DNA of 12,784 bases from the NCBI GenBank assembly GCA_002469805.1, contig DKNW01000039.1, positions 1 through 12,784 of the forward strand. The letters run 5' to 3'. Made by a program: the position numbers and the translations under genes. Under the pieces are notes generated by a model, which saw only the letters and a program-made list of their open reading frames with translations, had not been told where the DNA came from and did no database searches. Source of the stretch: Rhodobiaceae bacterium UBA7378. GTDB lineage: Bacteria; Pseudomonadota; Alphaproteobacteria; RS24. Within the stretch, counting starts at the first letter, position 1. Every line of letters begins with the position of its first letter. Positions 7,493 through 12,784 of this stretch are shown here, one piece after another.

Positions 7493-8602
7493 TTATTTCC
7501 CCAATTCGTTGAGCGCGGCCAGCACTGCATCGCCCATGCCGCTTGTGCCGACAGCCTTCATGTCTGGCTGCATAATATCGCCCGTGCGGAAACCAGCATC
7601 AAGCACATGCATCACAGCACGCTCCAGAAGGTCAGCATCATCGGCGCGGTCGAATGTATATTTTAACGCCATGGCAAAACTCATAATCGACGCGATTGGA
7701 TTGGCTTTGCCCTCGCCGGCAATATCTGGTGCCGAGCCGTGTACAGGCTCGTATAGCGCGCGCGCGCGACCTGTTTCGGCATCCGGCGCGCCCAAAGACG
7801 CAGATGGCAACATGCCCAGCGAGCCGGTTAGCATGGCTGCAACATCCGACAGGATATCGCCAAACAGATTATCCGTAACCAACACGTCATATTGTTTCGG
7901 GTTGCGCACAAGTTGCATGGCGCAATTATCAGCCAGCACATGCTCCAGTGCCAGATCGGGAAACTCGGCACTAACAATGCGTGTCACTTCTTCGTTCCAC
8001 AGCAAACCGGATTCCATTACATTGCGTTTTTCAGCCGACGCAAGCCGTCGGTCGCGCTTCATTGCAATGTCGCCGGCAACGCGGGCGATGCGTTCAATCT
8101 CGTATGTCTCATAAACTTGCGTGTTAACGCCGCGACGTTGACCGTTTCCGAGATCTGTGATCCCGCGCGGCTCTCCAAAATAAACCCCGCCAGTCAATTC
8201 GCGCACAATCATAATGTCGAGCCCCTCGACAAGATCGCGCTTCAATGACGACGCATCGGCCAGTGCCGAAAAACAAATCGCCGGACGCAAATTGGCAAAT
8301 AATTCGAGATCTGCCCGCAAGCGCAAAAGCCCCGCTTCGGGGCGCGCGGCGTAAGCCACATTATCCCATTTCGGGCCACCGACCGCACCCAGCAAAACAG
8401 CATCAGCCGCCATTGCTTTTTCCATCGCCGCGTCCGAAATCGCCGCGCCGTGCGCGTCATAGGCGCAACCACCAACAAGGTCTTCGTCGAGCGACACATC
8501 AAAGCCGCGCTGCGTGCCGAACCAGTCGATTACACGGCGCACTTCGCCCATGACCTCGGGGCCGATACCATCGCCCGGAAGAATGAGAATATTTTCCATC
8601 AT
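7493..8602 (-). CDS. leuB: 3-isopropylmalate dehydrogenase
   Basis: NAD-dependent, metal-dependent oxidative decarboxylation of 3-isopropylmalate to 2-ketoisocaproate, the third leucine-specific step. The 369 residues begin with ILILPGDGIGPEV. Substrate arginines R94, R96, R106 and R134 (in VRELTGGVYFG), Y141, K192 and the metal ligands D225, D249 and D253 (DNLFGDILSD) are all present. EPVHGSAPDIAGEGKANP is the NAD-binding signature of LeuB. Two adjacent ATGs (8602 and 8599) could start it: AGAGAGG lies 3 bases from the first and 6 from the second, so the second has the better spacing and the product may lack the first Met. The gene is separated from leuD by 105 bases that hold a tandem repeat, and its end is directly followed by asd. 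Confidence 0.98.
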   Translation of the reverse strand: MMENILILPGDGIGPEVMGEVRRVIDWFGTQRGFDVSLDEDLVGGCAYDAHGAAISDAAMEKAMAADAVLLGAVGGPKWDNVAYAARPEAGLLRLRADLELFANLRPAICFSALADASSLKRDLVEGLDIMIVRELTGGVYFGEPRGITDLGNGQRRGVNTQVYETYEIERIARVAGDIAMKRDRRLASAEKRNVMESGLLWNEEVTRIVSAEFPDLALEHVLADNCAMQLVRNPKQYDVLVTDNLFGDILSDVAAMLTGSLGMLPSASLGAPDAETGRARALYEPVHGSAPDIAGEGKANPIASIMSFAMALKYTFDRADDADLLERAVMHVLDAGFRTGDIMQPDMKAVGTSGMGDAVLAALNELGK

Positions 8603-8626
8603 ACGCCTCTCTTTATTCGGCTTCGT

Positions 8627-8693
8627 TGCCGCTGGCCATTACCGGCAGCTATTGCTAGTCGCCATTACTAGTCGCCACATTACTAGTCGCCAT
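8627..8693 (-). repeat. Decaying 13-15 bp tandem repeat in the leuD-leuB spacer
   Basis: In the transcribed direction the spacer holds five contiguous units. They are ATGGCGACTAGTA (8681-8693), ATGTGGCGACTAGTA (8666-8680), ATGGCGACTAGCA (8653-8665), then two degraded ones, ATAGCTGCCGGTA (8640-8652) and ATGGCCAGCGGCA (8627-8639). The last two each match the first at 8 of 13 positions. The core GGCGACTAG is identical in the first three. The units fill most of the space between the two genes and stop 24-27 bases before the leuB start, leaving its ribosome site intact. The period is not a multiple of three, so this is not a coding repeat. Replication slippage is the likely origin; a function is not shown. 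Confidence 0.8.
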
Positions 8694-8707
8694 GTGGCTC
8701 GTTTCCC

Positions 8708-9310
8708 CTAGCGCCAGCTCTGCGTGTCCAACTTGGCTTCGTAGACCGAAATCGCCTCGCTTTGCTTCAAGGTCAAAGCGATATCATCCAGCCCCTCAAG
8801 TAAGCATTGCTTGCGAAAGGCATCGACGTCGAAAGCAATAACGCCACCATCAGGTCCATGTATTTCTTGCTTTTCGAGGTCGATACTCAAACCGGCATTG
8901 GCACCACGCTCGGCATCATCCATAAGTTTGTCTATGTCTTCTTGCGGCAGAACAATAGGCAAAATGCCGTTCTTGAAGCAATTATTATAGAAAATATCGG
9001 CAAAGCTCGGCGCAATTACACAGCGAATACCGAAATCGAGCAGCGCCCATGGCGCGTGTTCGCGGCTGGAACCGCACCCGAAATTTGCACCGGCCACCAG
9101 AATTTGCGCATTGCGATAAGCCGGACGGTTAAGAACAAAATCTTCGATCTCGCTGCCATCGTCAGCGTAACGCATCTCATCAAACAGGTTTTTGCCGAGA
9201 CCCGAGCGTTTGATGGTTTTGAGAAACTGCTTGGGAATAATCATATCGGTATCAATATTGATCATATTCAGTGGCGCAGCCACAGCATCCAATTTGGTAA
9301 ATTTTTCCAT
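8708..9310 (-). CDS. leuD: 3-isopropylmalate dehydratase small subunit
   Basis: Small (swivel-domain) subunit of isopropylmalate isomerase, which together with LeuC interconverts 2- and 3-isopropylmalate through a dehydrated intermediate. The 200 residues match the usual length. NIDTDMIIPKQFLK (18-31) and the substrate-binding loop GCGSSREHA (78-86) are intact, followed by PSFADIFYNNCFKNGILPI, a standard LeuD block. Its ATG follows the leuC stop by 12 bases and has AGGGAG about 8 bases upstream, so the two subunits are co-translated in close order. The stop TAG is followed by the repeat-bearing spacer before leuB. Nothing in the protein is unusual. Confidence 0.98.
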   Translation of the reverse strand: MEKFTKLDAVAAPLNMINIDTDMIIPKQFLKTIKRSGLGKNLFDEMRYADDGSEIEDFVLNRPAYRNAQILVAGANFGCGSSREHAPWALLDFGIRCVIAPSFADIFYNNCFKNGILPIVLPQEDIDKLMDDAERGANAGLSIDLEKQEIHGPDGGVIAFDVDAFRKQCLLEGLDDIALTLKQSEAISVYEAKLDTQSWR

Positions 9311-9322
9311 TATTCTTTCTCC

Positions 9323-10753
9323 CTACTCAGCTTCTGTCGCAGCATCAAAATCGCGAATATCGGCAAAGTGACCCGTAATGGCCGCTGCCGCTGCCATTGC
9401 TGGGGATACCAGATGGGTTCGTCCACCGCGCCCCTGTCGGCCCTCAAAATTTCGGTTGGATGTCGATGCACAACGCTCGCCCGGCGATAACTTGTCGGCG
9501 TTCATAGCCAAACACATTGAACACCCCGGCTCGCGCCATTCGAAACCGGCAGCTTTAAAAACCGCGTCCAGGCCTTCGGCCTCGGCCTGCTGTTTCACAA
9601 GGCCAGAACCCGGCACGACCATGGCCGACACATGCGCTGCAACCTGCCGGCCTTTAGCGATTTTCGCCGCAGCCCGCAAATCTTCGATGCGGCTATTGGT
9701 ACACGAACCGATGAACACCCGGTCGATCGCAATATCGCGCATCGGCGTGCCAGCGCTTAGTCCCATATAGTCCAGCGCGCGTTCGGTTGCCCGCCGCTGG
9801 CCCTCATCGGCAATCGCGGCCGGGTCAGGCACTGAGCCATCGATAGACACGACGTCTTGCGGGCTGGTGCCCCAGGTGACCAAAGGCGGCAGATTTGCGG
9901 CATTAATGGTAATTTCGCGGTCGAAAACCGCATCAGCGTCAGATTTCAGCGTCCGCCAATAAGCCAGCGCCGCATTCCATGCTTCGCCGGTCGGTGCCTT
10001 GGCGCGACCTTCCAGAAACGCGAATGTTTTTTCATCTGGCGCGATCAAACCAGCGCGCGCGCCGGCTTCAATAGACATATTGCATAAGGTCATCCGACCT
10101 TCCATCGACAGCGCCTCGATCGCCGGACCAGCATATTCTAGTACGCAGCCCGTGCCGCCAGCCGTGCCAATTTCGCCAATAATTGCCAAAGCAATATCCT
10201 TCGCCGTCACGTGCGGCGGGGTGGTGCCCACAACATTAATCCGGAAATTTTTAGCCTTGGTCTGGATCAGCGTTTGGGTTGCCAGCACATGCTCAACCTC
10301 GGAGGTGCCAATCCCATGTGCCAACGCGCCAAACGCGCCATGGGTTGATGTGTGGCTATCGCCGCACACGATTGTCAGGCCCGGCAGGGTGAACCCTTGT
10401 TCCGGGCCAGCGACGTGCACAATGCCTTGGCGAATATCATCCATGGCAAGGTATTCGATATCGAACTCGGCGCAATTTGCCTCCAGCGTTTCGATTTGCA
10501 GCTTGCTTTCGGGGTCTTCAATGGCAGCCAAGCCCCCTGAACGATCCGTGGTTGGAATATTATGGTCAGCCACAGCCAGTGTTTTATGCGGCGCATGGGG
10601 GCGACGCCCGGCCATACGCAGCCCTTCAAAGGCTTGCGGGCTGGTTACTTCGTGCACCAAATGCCTGTCGATATACAACAGGCAGTTACCACCATCTTGC
10701 TCGGATACAAGATGGGCGTCCCAAATTTTGTCATATAATGTGGTCCCGGACAT
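9323..10753 (-). CDS. leuC: 3-isopropylmalate dehydratase large subunit
   Basis: Large subunit of isopropylmalate isomerase, an aconitase-superfamily enzyme whose [4Fe-4S] cluster acts as a Lewis acid. The 476 residues are full length. The three cluster ligands are C351 (GSCTNSR), C411 and C414 (EPGCSMCLAMN). VCGDSHTSTHGAFGALAHGIGTSE begins near residue 129, and GERCASTSNRNFEGRQG near 426 is the second aconitase signature. The ATG at 10753 has AGAGAGG with 5-base spacing. It opens the leucine block and follows rplS after 68 bases. That spacer has two competing hairpins but no run of T, so transcripts from the ribosomal genes could read into leuC. Confidence 0.98.
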   Translation of the reverse strand: MSGTTLYDKIWDAHLVSEQDGGNCLLYIDRHLVHEVTSPQAFEGLRMAGRRPHAPHKTLAVADHNIPTTDRSGGLAAIEDPESKLQIETLEANCAEFDIEYLAMDDIRQGIVHVAGPEQGFTLPGLTIVCGDSHTSTHGAFGALAHGIGTSEVEHVLATQTLIQTKAKNFRINVVGTTPPHVTAKDIALAIIGEIGTAGGTGCVLEYAGPAIEALSMEGRMTLCNMSIEAGARAGLIAPDEKTFAFLEGRAKAPTGEAWNAALAYWRTLKSDADAVFDREITINAANLPPLVTWGTSPQDVVSIDGSVPDPAAIADEGQRRATERALDYMGLSAGTPMRDIAIDRVFIGSCTNSRIEDLRAAAKIAKGRQVAAHVSAMVVPGSGLVKQQAEAEGLDAVFKAAGFEWREPGCSMCLAMNADKLSPGERCASTSNRNFEGRQGRGGRTHLVSPAMAAAAAITGHFADIRDFDAATEAE

Positions 10754-10771
10754 AAATGCCTCTCTATATTC

Positions 10772-10802
10772 CCGGAGGTCACCCCCCGGTCTGGTTGGGG
10801 TG
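10772..10802 (-). promoter_or_regulatory. Two mutually exclusive hairpins in the leuC leader
   Basis: On the transcribed strand one hairpin pairs CCGGGGG (10783-10789) with CCTCCGG (10772-10778): seven pairs including one G-U, closed by a GUGA (GNRA-type) tetraloop at 10779-10782. A second, weaker hairpin pairs CACCCC (10797-10802) with GGGGTG (10780-10785) across an 11-base loop. They share bases 10780-10785, so both cannot form together. Neither is followed by a T run, so this does not look like an ordinary intrinsic terminator. The stronger hairpin ends 18 bases before the leuC ATG, just upstream of its ribosome site. Structure is read by eye; the regulatory role is inference. Confidence 0.4.
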
Positions 10803-10821
10803 GGCCGCCATTGGAAAAAGA

Positions 10822-11265
10822 TCAGGCATCGGCGTTGACGCCGGGATCCTCCTGGGCAGCCGGTGGAATTGTGTCGGCCTTGGCTGTTGTGTCGTCTTTG
10901 CCCGTTTTCAGGCGACGCTCCGCAATGCGGGCTGCTTTACCAGTAAGGCCACGCAGATAATAGAGTTTTGCGCGGCGAACACGTCCACGGCGTACGACAT
11001 CGATACTGGCAACGAGCGGGCTGTAAATTGGAAATACACGCTCCACGCCTTCACCATACGAGATTTTGCGGACCGTGAAGTTTTCATTCAGACCACCGCC
11101 GGAACGCGCAATGCACACGCCCTCAAAGGCCTGCACGCGTTCGCGCGATCCTTCGATCACCTTAACATTGACCTTTACAGTATCGCCTGGCTGAAATTCC
11201 GGTACGGATTTTTCGGCCTCAAACGCGGCAATCTGCTCTTTTTCAATCTCATCAATCAGGTTCAT
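10822..11265 (-). CDS. rplS: Large ribosomal subunit protein bL19
   Basis: Ribosomal protein L19, located near the 30S-50S interface (bridge region). The 147 residues include the family core: FQPGDTVKVNVKVIEGSRERVQAFEG (24-49) and the signature stretch beginning FPIYSPLVASIDVVRRGRVRR (78-98), ending LYYLRGLTGKAARI. After residue 120 there is a charged, Pro/Ala-rich tail, longer than the E. coli protein (about 115 residues) but usual for alphaproteobacteria. The ATG at 11265 has GAGG 8 bases upstream and the expected start MNLIDEIEKEQ. An in-frame upstream ATG at 11328 would add 21 residues with no counterpart in the family. It is the last translation gene before leuC. A possible promoter lies in the 118-base spacer from trmD. 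Confidence 0.98.
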   Translation of the reverse strand: MNLIDEIEKEQIAAFEAEKSVPEFQPGDTVKVNVKVIEGSRERVQAFEGVCIARSGGGLNENFTVRKISYGEGVERVFPIYSPLVASIDVVRRGRVRRAKLYYLRGLTGKAARIAERRLKTGKDDTTAKADTIPPAAQEDPGVNADA

Positions 11266-11326
11266 GGTTGCGACCTCGATCCGGCGAAATGCGCCGTACA
11301 GCTTTTTCAAGATGAGGTGAGGTAGC

Positions 11327-11355
11327 ACTAAACAGGGCTTTTGTCACCCCTTCAA
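11327..11355 (-). promoter_or_regulatory. Possible promoter in the trmD-rplS spacer
   Basis: TTGAAG (11350-11355) and TTTAGT (11327-11332) are separated by 17 bases on the minus strand, each matching the sigma70 consensus at 4 of 6 positions. Downstream, a small hairpin CGGCG-AAATG-CGCCG (11282-11296 on the plus strand; loop CATTT in the transcript) lies just before the rplS ribosome site. An internal promoter would allow extra L19 relative to TrmD. The match is weak and the hairpin short. Confidence 0.28.
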
Positions 11356-11383
11356 ACGGTTTTTCTACAAAGAAAATGTAATG

Positions 11384-12151
11384 TTAGCCGCTTTTTTTGT
11401 CATTCGGGTTGTTGCGCGCCGCCGCCGGATGCCGAGCGACATAACGGGCCCACAAATCAGGTCGTCGCGTGGCCGTAATATCTTGTGCCCGCGCGCGCCG
11501 CCAAGCCGCGATCTCGGCGTGATTTCCAGACGTAAGGACCGCAGGAATATCGTGGCCTTGCCAGCTAGCGGGCCGAGTATATTGAGGGTATTCCAGCAGA
11601 TCTTCGGTAAAACTTTCCTCGTGATGCGAGGCCGACGACCCCATAACGCCTGGCAAGAGGCGGATAATCGCATCGAGCATGGCAAAACTCGCCATCTCCC
11701 CCCCGGACAAAATATAATCGCCGACACTAATTTCACGCAGATCATGGGTCGCGATGAAACGCTCGTCCACCCCCTCGAAACGGTTGCACAAAAACATGGC
11801 GCCTGTGCCCGCCGCCAGTTCCGTGGCCATGGCCTGCGTAAAAGGCGTACCGCGCGGGCTTGGCAATAAGAGCGGCACATCCCCAGCATGCGTGCGTGCA
11901 TCGGCAACGGCGGCGGTCGCAATATCAGCGCGCAATACCATGCCAGCACCGCCACCCGCTGGCGTATCATCAACCGCACGGTGGCTTCCTTCGCCATAGG
12001 CCCGCAAATCATGCGTAGCACACGACCAGGCCCCATTTTCCAACGCACGGCCTGAGAGGCTCACCCCAAGCGGGCCCGGAAACATGTCAGGAAACAGGGT
12101 GATGATATGTGCCCGCCAGCCGGGTGTGTTCGTCATGCTTGCCTCGGTCAT
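11384..12151 (-). CDS. trmD: tRNA (guanine-N1-)-methyltransferase TrmD
   Basis: SPOUT-class enzyme that methylates G37 of tRNAs using S-adenosylmethionine, preventing +1 frameshifting. The 255 residues equal the E. coli length. Visible blocks are IITLFPDMFPGPLG (16-29), DDTPAGGGAGMVLR (61-74), NRFEGVDER (123-131), the AdoMet-binding knot ISVGDYILSGGE (141-152), and YPQYTRP (188-194) with SGNHAEIAAWRR in the C-terminal domain. The position I align with the catalytic Asp169 of the E. coli/Haemophilus enzyme (EDSF) is E179 here (EESF). The ATG at 12151 overlaps the rimM stop as ATGA and has GAGGG 6 bases upstream. A second ATG at 12136 also has a GAGG at 5-base spacing, so a protein five residues shorter is possible. 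Confidence 0.97.
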   Translation of the reverse strand: MTEASMTNTPGWRAHIITLFPDMFPGPLGVSLSGRALENGAWSCATHDLRAYGEGSHRAVDDTPAGGGAGMVLRADIATAAVADARTHAGDVPLLLPSPRGTPFTQAMATELAAGTGAMFLCNRFEGVDERFIATHDLREISVGDYILSGGEMASFAMLDAIIRLLPGVMGSSASHHEESFTEDLLEYPQYTRPASWQGHDIPAVLTSGNHAEIAAWRRARAQDITATRRPDLWARYVARHPAAARNNPNDKKSG

Positions 12152-12729
12152 CTTGTGCCCTCATCGGGCAACACCTCACCAGCTTGCGGTTTATCTGGTG
12201 TCTTATCTTCGGGCACCTCAGCTGGCAAAATCGCGGTTACTTGGCCTGCTTCCAGATCAACAAGCGGCACACAGGCTCGCGTGAACGGTACGAAAACGCC
12301 GTCGATATCAAGCAGATCGCCCGCCCCGAAATCATGGACACCGCGCACTGTGCCAAGCACCGCGCCATCGGGTGCCACGGCTTGTAAGCCAATGAGATCG
12401 GCGTGATAAAAGTCATCCGCATCATCAAGTTCGGGCAATACATTGCGGGGCACATACAGCAATGTTCCCTTGAGTACCGCCGCCTGCTCGCGGGTGGTGA
12501 TGTGCTCGAACATAAGCCGCGCACCAGCCTTATCGGGCTGGATATCGCGCACCGTAAACCGGCGTTTGCCCGCGCCATCGCGCAACGGACCATACCCGCC
12601 AAGGCTTTGGGGGTCGCCGGTAAATGTTTTGACACGCACAGCCCCGCGCACGCCATGCGTGCCGGTAATGACACCCAGACAAACCAAGCCGTCTATAGGT
12701 GTTTCCGGTAGCGGTGGTTGGCGGGTCAA
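12148..12729 (-). CDS. rimM: Ribosome maturation factor RimM
   Basis: Assembly factor that binds protein S19 and helps mature the 3' domain of 16S rRNA in the 30S subunit. The 193 residues comprise the N-terminal RimM domain with GVITGTHGVRGAVRVKTFT (19-37) and the C-terminal PRC-barrel domain with FYHADLIG (107-114), DFGAGDLLDI (133-142) and VPFT (147-150). A Pro/Glu/Asp-rich tail follows from about 172. There is no ATG or GTG at a sensible place. A TTG at 12727-12729 directly abuts the rpsP stop and has AAGGA 7 bases upstream, so I take TTG as the start. A second in-frame TTG at 12687 would cut into the domain. Coupled translation from rpsP and into trmD is likely. Confidence 0.95.
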   Translation of the reverse strand: MTRQPPLPETPIDGLVCLGVITGTHGVRGAVRVKTFTGDPQSLGGYGPLRDGAGKRRFTVRDIQPDKAGARLMFEHITTREQAAVLKGTLLYVPRNVLPELDDADDFYHADLIGLQAVAPDGAVLGTVRGVHDFGAGDLLDIDGVFVPFTRACVPLVDLEAGQVTAILPAEVPEDKTPDKPQAGEVLPDEGTR

Positions 12730-12784
12730 TCAGGCGTCCTTTTCACCCTCTTCGGCTTCCTCGGCTGGTGCTTCTTCGGCAGCA
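12730..12784 (-). CDS. rpsP: C-terminal end of ribosomal protein bS16 (partial)
   Basis: The window edge holds only the last 17 codons and stop (TGA at 12730-12732) of a gene entering from the right. The decoded residues (AAEEAPAEEAEEGEKDA) form an acidic Ala/Glu/Pro-rich tail, as seen at the end of many alphaproteobacterial S16 proteins. No conserved S16 core is inside the window. The identification rests on that tail plus the standard rpsP-rimM-trmD-rplS gene order. Its last codons carry the ribosome site of rimM. Confidence 0.8.
   Translation of the reverse strand, partial: AAEEAPAEEAEEGEKDA

Noticed and set aside
10754..10821. Classical leucine attenuator in front of leuC
   Set aside because: The short frame there has no leucine codons and no T-run terminator follows the hairpins; recorded only as a possible structured leader.
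9999..10838. A 279-codon plus-strand frame antisense to leuC
   Set aside because: Antisense shadow of a full-length leuC with all catalytic residues; its translation is low-complexity and resembles no family.
11365..12048. A 227-codon minus-strand frame overlapping trmD
   Set aside because: It is an out-of-frame reading of trmD; the trmD frame carries every family motif.

Overview
This 12.8 kb window comes from an alphaproteobacterium of moderate GC content. The evidence is the translation operon rpsP-rimM-trmD-rplS followed directly by leuC-leuD-leuB-asd, an Ala/Glu-rich tail on ribosomal protein S16, alphaproteobacterial-type SdhB and SdhA, and an mcl2-mch pair in front of sdhCDAB, an order I recall from Rhodobacter. 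I cannot name a genus. Coding is dense: no stretch over about 120 bases lacks a gene, and I see no tRNA, rRNA, insertion sequence, CRISPR array or phage gene.

Right half (about 6463-12784, all on the minus strand, so transcribed right to left): the end of rpsP, then rimM, trmD and rplS (16S processing factor, tRNA m1G37 methyltransferase, ribosomal protein L19), then leuC, leuD and leuB (leucine branch) and asd (aspartate-semialdehyde dehydrogenase, entry to Lys/Thr/Met/diaminopimelate). rpsP and rimM abut, rimM and trmD overlap by 4 bases, and leuB and asd are one base apart. Two short spacers hold structure. The 68-base rplS-leuC spacer can form two mutually exclusive hairpins. The 105-base leuD-leuB spacer holds a decaying 13-15 bp tandem repeat.

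Middle (5596-6453, plus strand): a single divergent/convergent gene for a pyridoxal-kinase-like PfkB/ribokinase-fold enzyme. It ends nine bases from asd and starts 54 bases from mcl2.

Left half (44-5541, minus strand): mcl2 (malyl-CoA thioesterase/lyase family) and mch (mesaconyl-CoA hydratase), overlapping by 4 bases, then sdhC-sdhD-sdhA-sdhB (succinate dehydrogenase, complex II). Mch belongs to the ethylmalonyl-CoA route of acetyl-CoA assimilation. Mcl2 turns malyl-CoA into malate. That pathway also yields succinyl-CoA through propionyl-CoA, so the neighbouring Sdh oxidises one of its products. A good sigma70-like promoter (TTGGCA, 17 bases, TATAAC) between mch and sdhC suggests sdhCDAB can also be transcribed by itself.

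The window is essentially conserved core metabolism and translation. I did not find a new defence, mobile or secretion system. The most unusual items are the two structured leu-operon spacers, atypical residues in the PdxY-like kinase and in Mcl2, and the TTG start of rimM.
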